Shown: piece by piece, positions 22,568 to 27,325 of the stretch
How the letters are laid out: every line of letters begins with the position of its first letter
How positions within the stretch are numbered: the first letter of the stretch is position 1
NCBI GenBank assembly: GCA_031259605.1
Contig: JAIRLE010000034.1
Coordinates: 1-27,325 of the forward strand
Source of the DNA: Zoogloeaceae bacterium
Lineage (GTDB): Bacteria; Pseudomonadota; Gammaproteobacteria; Burkholderiales; Rhodocyclaceae
Direction of reading: 5' to 3'
DNA: 27,325 nucleotides
Translations under genes and position numbers: made by a program
The notes under the pieces: generated by a model
Told to the model about the DNA's origin: nothing
Seen by the model: only the letters and a program-made list of their open reading frames with translations
Database searches by the model: none

Positions 22568-24682
22568 ATGTTTGAGATTGTAAAAAAGACTTTCGCCTAT
22601 GGCGATCATCAGGTCACATTGGAGACGGGCGAGATTGCCCGCCAGGCTTCCGGCGCGGTGCTGGCGCGCATGGGAGAAACCGTGGTGCTGGTTACGGTGG
22701 TGGCGGCGAAAGACGCCAAGCCGGGTCAGGACTTCTTTCCCTTGACCGTGGATTATCAGGAAAAATTCTATGCTGCCGGGCGCATTCCTGGCGGCTTTTT
22801 CAAGCGCGAAGGACGGCCTTCGGAAAAGGAAACCCTGACTTCCCGCCTGATTGACCGTCCCATTCGCCCCTTGTTTCCGGAAGGCTTCCATAACGAGGTG
22901 CAGGTGGTGGCAACCGTGCTTTCCCTTGACCCGGAAATCGACGCGGATATCCCCGCGCTGCTCGGCGCTTCCGCCGCGCTGGCGATTTCCGGCGCCCCTT
23001 TCAGCGGCCCCATCGGCGCGGCGCGCGTTGCCTACCTCGATGACCGCTATGTGCTGTGTCCAACGGCGACGCAGTTGAAGGAAAGTCGGCTCGATCTGGT
23101 GGTGGCGGGTACGGAAACCGCCGTGCTGATGGTGGAATCGGAAGCGAAAGAGCTTTCCGAAGAAATCATGCTGGGCGCGGTGATGTTCGGCCACGAACAG
23201 ATGCAGGCCGCGATCAACGCCATCAACGAACTGGTGGAAGAAGGCGGTAAACCGGAATGGGATTGGCAGCCGCCGGTGAAGAACGACCCCTTGATCGCCC
23301 GTGTCGACACGCTTGCGCGCGCCCGGCTCGAAGAAGCCTACAACATCGTCAGCAAGCAGGCGCGCAGCCAGCGCGTGAAGGAAATCAGGGCGGAGGCCAT
23401 CGCCGCGCTGTGCGTGGGCGAAGAGGCCGCCGACGAAGGCGCGGTATCCGAACTCTTGTTCAATCTGGAAGCCGCCATCGTGCGCGGACGCATCCTTTCC
23501 GGCGCGCCGCGCATTGATGGCCGCGATACCCGCAGCGTGCGTCCGATCCGCATTCGCACCGGCGTGTTGCCGCGCACCCACGGTTCCGCTCTGTTTACCC
23601 GCGGCGAAACGCAAGGGCTGGTGATTGCCACGCTGGGCACCAACCGCGACGAGCAGATTATCGACGCGCTGGCGGGCGAATACCGTGACCGCTTCATGCT
23701 GCATTACAACATGCCGCCGTTCGCCACCGGCGAATGCGGGCGCGTGGGTTCGCCCAAGCGGCGTGAAATCGGGCATGGCCGTCTGGCCAAACGCGCCTTG
23801 CTGGCGGTGTTGCCCAGGCCGGAAGAGTTTTCCTATTCCATGCGTGTGGTTTCGGAAATCACCGAATCCAACGGTTCTTCCTCGATGGCTTCCGTCTGCG
23901 GCGGCTCGCTGGCGTTGATGGACGCGGGCGTACCGCTGAAATCGCATGTGGCGGGCATCGCCATGGGGCTGATCAAGGAAGGCAACCGCTTTGCCGTGCT
24001 CACCGACATCCTGGGCGACGAAGATCATCTGGGCGACATGGATTTCAAGGTGGCCGGAACGAGGCAGGGCGTCACGGCGCTGCAAATGGACATCAAGATC
24101 CAGGGCATCACCCGGGAAATCATGAAAATCGCGCTGGCGCAGGCCAACGAAGCGAGGATGCACATCCTCGGGCTGATGGAGGCCGCCGTTGCCGGGCATC
24201 GGGAAGAAATGTCCACCTACGCGCCGCGTCTTTACACCTTCAAGATCAACCCGGAAAAAATCCGCGACGTGATCGGCAAAGGCGGTTCGGTCATCCGTGC
24301 CCTGACGGAGGAAACCGGTGCCACCATCGACATCGCCGACGACGGCACCATCACCATTGCCGCCACGAGCAACGAGGCCGCCGCCGACGCGCGCGCGCGC
24401 ATCGACCTCATCACGGCGGAAGTGGAAATCGGCAAGATCTACGAAGGCGCGGTGCAGAAAATCCTCGACTTTGGCGCTTTCGTCAATCTCCTGCCCGGCA
24501 AGGACGGCTTGCTGCACATCTCCCAGATTGCCAATGAGCGTGTCAACCGGGTGGAGGATTACCTGAAGGAAGGCCAGGTGGTGCGTGTCAAGGTGCTGGA
24601 AGTCGACGACCGCGGACGTGTAAAACTTTCCATGAAGGCGGCGCTGGTGGAAGAAGTCCCGCAACAGGAACAACCGCAGTAA
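22568..24682 (+). CDS. pnp: Polyribonucleotide nucleotidyltransferase (PNPase)
   Basis: PNPase degrades RNA 3' to 5' with phosphate and is a core degradosome component. Both RNase PH-like domains are present (ASGAVLARMGETVVLVTVV, FYAAGRIPGGFFKREGRPSE, LIDRPIRPLFPEGF; second domain RIDGRDTRSVRPI, PRTHGSALFTRGETQ, MPPFATGECGRVGSPKRREI, SYSMRVVSEITESNGSSSMA, GDMDFKVAGT). A KH domain (KINPEKIRDVIGKGGSVIRA) and an S1 domain (GKIYEGAVQKILDFGAFVNL) follow. The 704-residue length is standard. The start is the ATG after GAGAGGAAAG. A strong terminator follows. Confidence 0.98.
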   Translation: MFEIVKKTFAYGDHQVTLETGEIARQASGAVLARMGETVVLVTVVAAKDAKPGQDFFPLTVDYQEKFYAAGRIPGGFFKREGRPSEKETLTSRLIDRPIRPLFPEGFHNEVQVVATVLSLDPEIDADIPALLGASAALAISGAPFSGPIGAARVAYLDDRYVLCPTATQLKESRLDLVVAGTETAVLMVESEAKELSEEIMLGAVMFGHEQMQAAINAINELVEEGGKPEWDWQPPVKNDPLIARVDTLARARLEEAYNIVSKQARSQRVKEIRAEAIAALCVGEEAADEGAVSELLFNLEAAIVRGRILSGAPRIDGRDTRSVRPIRIRTGVLPRTHGSALFTRGETQGLVIATLGTNRDEQIIDALAGEYRDRFMLHYNMPPFATGECGRVGSPKRREIGHGRLAKRALLAVLPRPEEFSYSMRVVSEITESNGSSSMASVCGGSLALMDAGVPLKSHVAGIAMGLIKEGNRFAVLTDILGDEDHLGDMDFKVAGTRQGVTALQMDIKIQGITREIMKIALAQANEARMHILGLMEAAVAGHREEMSTYAPRLYTFKINPEKIRDVIGKGGSVIRALTEETGATIDIADDGTITIAATSNEAAADARARIDLITAEVEIGKIYEGAVQKILDFGAFVNLLPGKDGLLHISQIANERVNRVEDYLKEGQVVRVKVLEVDDRGRVKLSMKAALVEEVPQQEQPQ

Positions 24683-24700
24683 TTTCGTTTTACTGCCTGA

Positions 24701-24737
24701 AAAATGGACGCCCGATGTTTCCGGCGTCCATTTTTTT
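24701..24737. terminator. Strong bidirectional terminator between pnp and the beta-propeller gene
   Basis: AAAATGGACGCC (24701-24712) pairs with GGCGTCCATTTT (24723-24734) around a 10-base loop. Seven T residues follow on the + strand and five on the minus strand, so it can end both the pnp transcript and the convergent minus-strand transcript. Confidence 0.9.
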
Positions 24738-24808
24738 ATGCGGCAGCCTTGGGACCGCGTTATCAGGGACAGGGCAGGAGCATCGAATCATGTGGAATCG
24801 GAGCGGGG

Positions 24809-26785
24809 TTATCGACGGGCTTGGGGGAAAAGCGGTTCCTGATAAAAATCGATGCGACGGATTTCCCGGAGACGGTTATTTTCGATCCTGCCCTCCACGA
24901 TTTCGTAGCCCATCAGCGCGAACAGGCGGTTGGCGATGAACAGAGGACGGGAATTGCCATACCAGTCCATGCAGGAGGCGACGCAATGATCATTGGTTTC
25001 GCCTTTGTCCTTTGCCGCAAGGCTGCCCAGTTCGGAGAGCTTGCCGGTGAGGACGCTTCTGGTGCCGGGAGGCGTGTAGCGCAAGAACACCACGCCGCTG
25101 GAGGTTTGCCGAAGCTGCCGCCAGCCCTGCGCGTCGCCGCCAGTGAAAGGCAAGCCCAAAAGTCCGCCCGTGGCGTCGGGTTTGTAGAAGAAGCCGTGAC
25201 TGCGGATTTCGCCCTGCGCGGCATTGGGCAGTTTGAAACTGTCACCCACCCATGAGACGTGGTTGAAAGCGTGAGGCGAAGCGGCAAGGAGCGGCGTGAA
25301 ATAAAGGTCGGTGTTTTTCGTGCCGACAAGCAGCGGCATTTCGCCCAGCGCTTCAATGCGATCGACGCTGTGCGGCAGCGGAATTTTTTGCAGGGGCGCG
25401 GGCGCTCCCTCGACATGCTGCGATTTCCAGTGGAACACGTAGGCGGCGGAAGGGGCAGTTTGTGCTTTGCGTCCCCACCAGGTTTGCCCCGCGCCATACA
25501 CCAGGACGTCGCCAATATAACGATTTCGGAGGCTTCCCCCGTTTTCCGGCGCGACAAGCGGCGTGTAGCTTTCCTTTGCGGCAGAATCCGCGCCATCGCC
25601 AAAGGCGGCGAGCGGCACACGCAGGAAAGCCAGATTTTGTCCGCCCTGTTCCTCTGCCGACCACATGGAAGCCAGCGGCCCATCGGCGCGCAGCAGCACG
25701 TTGAGATGCGCGTCTTCGCTTTCCAGAAAAGAAAACTGGTCGATGGGACTGCCGAGGACTTTTAAAGCGGTCGGCGCGGCCTCGTGCGTGAGCGGCAAGC
25801 GGAAAACCGAGGCGCCGACCGGTTCTTTTCCCGTGTCGCCACGACGCCAGGGCGCGGTCCAGATATAAACCGCGTTCCTGGCGACATAGAATTCGCGCCC
25901 GGCATATCCCAGTATCGCCGAAGCCGAGCAATTCAGCGTACCATCGGCAATTTCGCAGGCGGTGACGGTATGCAGCGCGATGTCTTCATGGCGAGGATCG
26001 AGATCGTCCGTTGTGCGGTAAATGCGGGTGGCGGGCGCAATTCGCCTGAATTCAGCGGATTCTTGCTTGTCCTGCCAACGGCGCAATGCGGGCAGACTCT
26101 GCATGGGATCGGAATAAAAATTGAGGTAAAGCGGCGCGTAAAAAATCAGCGTATTGCCGATCAGCCGGCTAGCGTAATTGCGTGAGGAATAATAGTCGTT
26201 GGAACGCAGAATATAGGTGGATTGGTAGGTGAGCTTGCCGTCATCCCCAATCCTGAACAATACCAGTTCAGTGCCGCCTTTCGCGTAGCTGTAACCAATG
26301 ACGACAACGGTCTCGCCGGAAATCAGCAATTCGTCGTACCAGCCTCCCCTGCCGTCGGAGTTTGGCGCAAAGGCATCTTGCATGTCGACGGGATTCAGGG
26401 CGTCATCGCCGATTCTCACGGTAAAGAGTCGTCCCCGGCGCAGGATGACCAGATGCTCTTTGTGCAGCTTGACAATGCCGCCTTCATCAACGCCCGCGCT
26501 CTGCGTATTGGTAACCGATTCCTGCTGTGGCGCGAGGACTTTTGCCGCTACTGCCCTGTCACTGTCCTCATAATCGCCGCTGACGGCATCGTAAGCCTTT
26601 TTTTTCGCTTGGAGCCAGGCATGCAATTCCGCCTCTGAACGAAACGCCTGCAAACGCTTTCCCGCTTCGCCGCCAATGGAAGAGATCGGCGGCGGGGTGA
26701 CGCTGGGAGAAGCAAAAAACGTCACCATCAAGCCAAGCAGCACAAATCCCCCCATGATGCCGAACGCAAGCGACGAACGCGCCAT
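24809..26785 (-). CDS. Secreted or membrane-anchored C-terminal beta-propeller protein (658 aa)
   Basis: An N-terminal hydrophobic helix (LAFGIMGGFVLLGLMVTFF) anchors or exports the protein. The stretch TNTQSAGVDEGGIVKLHKEH is the hallmark of the bacterial Beta_propel family (PF09826), and the repeated blade-like strands that follow (LVILRRGRLFTVRI, ELLISGETVVVIGYS, LIGNTLIFYAPLY, EFYVARNAVYIWT and others) agree. The family's function is not established. Two cysteine pairs (TACEIADGTLNCS; DHCVASCMDW) suggest disulphides and a location outside the cytoplasm. The start ATG has GGAAGAG upstream. It is convergent with pnp and divergent from the RfaH-like gene. Confidence 0.87.
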   Translation of the reverse strand: MARSSLAFGIMGGFVLLGLMVTFFASPSVTPPPISSIGGEAGKRLQAFRSEAELHAWLQAKKKAYDAVSGDYEDSDRAVAAKVLAPQQESVTNTQSAGVDEGGIVKLHKEHLVILRRGRLFTVRIGDDALNPVDMQDAFAPNSDGRGGWYDELLISGETVVVIGYSYAKGGTELVLFRIGDDGKLTYQSTYILRSNDYYSSRNYASRLIGNTLIFYAPLYLNFYSDPMQSLPALRRWQDKQESAEFRRIAPATRIYRTTDDLDPRHEDIALHTVTACEIADGTLNCSASAILGYAGREFYVARNAVYIWTAPWRRGDTGKEPVGASVFRLPLTHEAAPTALKVLGSPIDQFSFLESEDAHLNVLLRADGPLASMWSAEEQGGQNLAFLRVPLAAFGDGADSAAKESYTPLVAPENGGSLRNRYIGDVLVYGAGQTWWGRKAQTAPSAAYVFHWKSQHVEGAPAPLQKIPLPHSVDRIEALGEMPLLVGTKNTDLYFTPLLAASPHAFNHVSWVGDSFKLPNAAQGEIRSHGFFYKPDATGGLLGLPFTGGDAQGWRQLRQTSSGVVFLRYTPPGTRSVLTGKLSELGSLAAKDKGETNDHCVASCMDWYGNSRPLFIANRLFALMGYEIVEGRIENNRLREIRRIDFYQEPLFPQARR

Positions 26786-26842
26786 GATCTCTTCCCGCGC
26801 AAAGTTGAAAAATATGCATGCTACGCTGAAGCTTGCCGCCTG

Positions 26843-26938
26843 TCATCGTAAAACCAACTCCGGTTTGAAACCTCGCCCGTTGATAAGGCGCAATGGAGTT
26901 GGAGCGACAGCCCTGAAGGGCTGTCGCTGATTTTTGCT
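26843..26938 (+). repeat. Dispersed structured repeat, family 1, copy 4, internally deleted
   Basis: A 96-bp copy with the same two ends as the others but lacking the middle, including the GC-rich stem. CCAACTCC / GGAGTTGG and the terminal hairpin (26905-26926) followed by GATTTTTGCT are kept. It lies in the divergent gap between the beta-propeller and RfaH-like genes. Confidence 0.9.
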
Positions 26939-27104
26939 GAGCAGGTTCTGAATGCAAGACGAGCGTGCTGTCTTCTGTTTCCGGCCTTCTATTTCCCAAA
27001 TTACGCGAATGTGACAGAATGCGCCCCTGCCGTCGCGGGCTTTTGTCCGGCGAAGGTTCCCGCCAGACCTTCGCGGGCCGCGCTTGCCGATCGTGACACG
27101 GCAG
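26939..27104 (+). other. Leader region of the RfaH-like gene
   Basis: A possible -10 (CAGAAT, 27014-27019) lies well upstream of the gene. A hairpin GCGAAGGT / ACCTTCGC (27050-27074, 9-base loop, no T-run) lies 30 bases before the ops site. No coding sequence is recognised. Confidence 0.4.
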
Positions 27105-27116
27105 GGCGGTAGCGTG
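27105..27116 (+). promoter_or_regulatory. ops element (RfaH recruitment site)
   Basis: GGCGGTAGCGTG is an exact match to the E. coli ops consensus GGCGGTAGNNTG, at which paused RNA polymerase exposes non-template DNA that recruits RfaH. The preceding CAGG also resembles the end of the longer JUMPstart sequence. It lies 93 bases upstream of, and in the same orientation as, an RfaH-like gene. Confidence 0.85.
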
Positions 27117-27209
27117 CCAAAACGTCGGGGAGCGACGGTTTCCGGCGGGGAATGCGGTTGTCCGCTTGCCCGCCATCTTGTCCCATCCGCGCCGTGGAGG
27201 CGCGGCGTC

Positions 27210-27325
27210 ATGGAAGAACGGCGCGTCACAATGCACTGGCATCTCATTCACACCAAGATCCGGCTGGAAAGGCGGGCGCTGGAAAATCTCGAACGACAGG
27301 GTTATGAATGCTATCTGCCGCTCTT
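27210..27325 (+). CDS. RfaH-type NusG paralogue, N-terminal fragment (cut by window end)
   Basis: The visible 38 residues include MHWHLIHTKIRLERRALENL followed by ERQGYECYLPL, which aligns along its length with the start of RfaH (MQSWYLLYCKRGQLQRAQEH, LERQAVNCLAP). RfaH and similar NusG paralogues bind elongating RNA polymerase at ops sites and prevent early termination in long operons for surface polysaccharides and similar products. GGAGG lies 9 bases before the ATG at 27210. An in-frame ATG at 27231 gives the canonical N-terminus but has no good ribosome-binding site. The ops site upstream fits this family and suggests that a long, probably polysaccharide-related operon starts here. Confidence 0.8.
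   Translation, partial: MEERRVTMHWHLIHTKIRLERRALENLERQGYECYLPL

Noticed and set aside
22331..24673. 780-residue open frame antisense to pnp
   Set aside because: Same cause; the composition (His, Arg, Phe, Gly rich) is typical of shadow frames. The 606-residue frame antisense to recG (15146-16966) is rejected for the same reason.
4916..26938. CRISPR array from the repeated sequences
   Set aside because: The copies are kilobases apart, long and internally structured, with no regular spacers.

Overview
The window looks like part of a GC-rich betaproteobacterial chromosome. The gene orders accA-tilS (with an AlkA-type glycosylase), ridA-recG, rpsB-tsf-pyrH-frr and rpsO-pnp, and the FadL / DUF2802 / SPOR set, are of the kind seen in Rhodocyclales and Nitrosomonadales. 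That placement comes from remembered gene order and protein resemblance, not a search. All core genes appear intact except the two cut by the window edges.

Layout. 1-684: 3' end of clpB. 836-4194: a two-gene unit, a membrane-anchored TIR protein with four beta-rich outer repeats and an overlapping DHH-family phosphoesterase with an unusual C-terminus. 4228-4752 (-): a small secreted protein of unknown function. 4753-5365: transposase scrap plus the first copy of a structured dispersed repeat. 5366-8640: an SPFH/band-7 membrane protein, a DUF4349-like lipoprotein and a divergent NAD-kinase-like protein. 8738-11750 (-): alkA-like, accA, tilS. 12184-15248: FadL-type porin, DUF2802 protein, SPOR protein, ridA; then recG to 17311. 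17766-20840: rpsB-tsf-pyrH-frr. 21243-21821 (-): ampD. 22101-24682: rpsO-pnp with an internal terminator. 24809-26785 (-): a secreted beta-propeller protein. 27210 to the edge: the start of an RfaH-type NusG paralogue, preceded by an exact ops element.

Two kinds of material stand out from the housekeeping background. First, the stretch 685-8640 between clpB and tilS looks accessory. It carries a candidate NAD/nucleotide signalling pair (TIR + DHH) and, further on, an SPFH / lipoprotein / NAD-kinase-like set. Second, the intergenic gaps hold two dispersed repeat families. Family 1 is about 167-170 bp, highly structured, ends in a terminator-like hairpin with a T-run, and has four copies all in the same orientation. 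Family 2 has a 20-bp core, AGGGCAATCGCATGAATGCC, at four loci, one of which is an inverted pair. The ops site upstream of the RfaH-like gene suggests that an exopolysaccharide or other long operon begins at the right edge.
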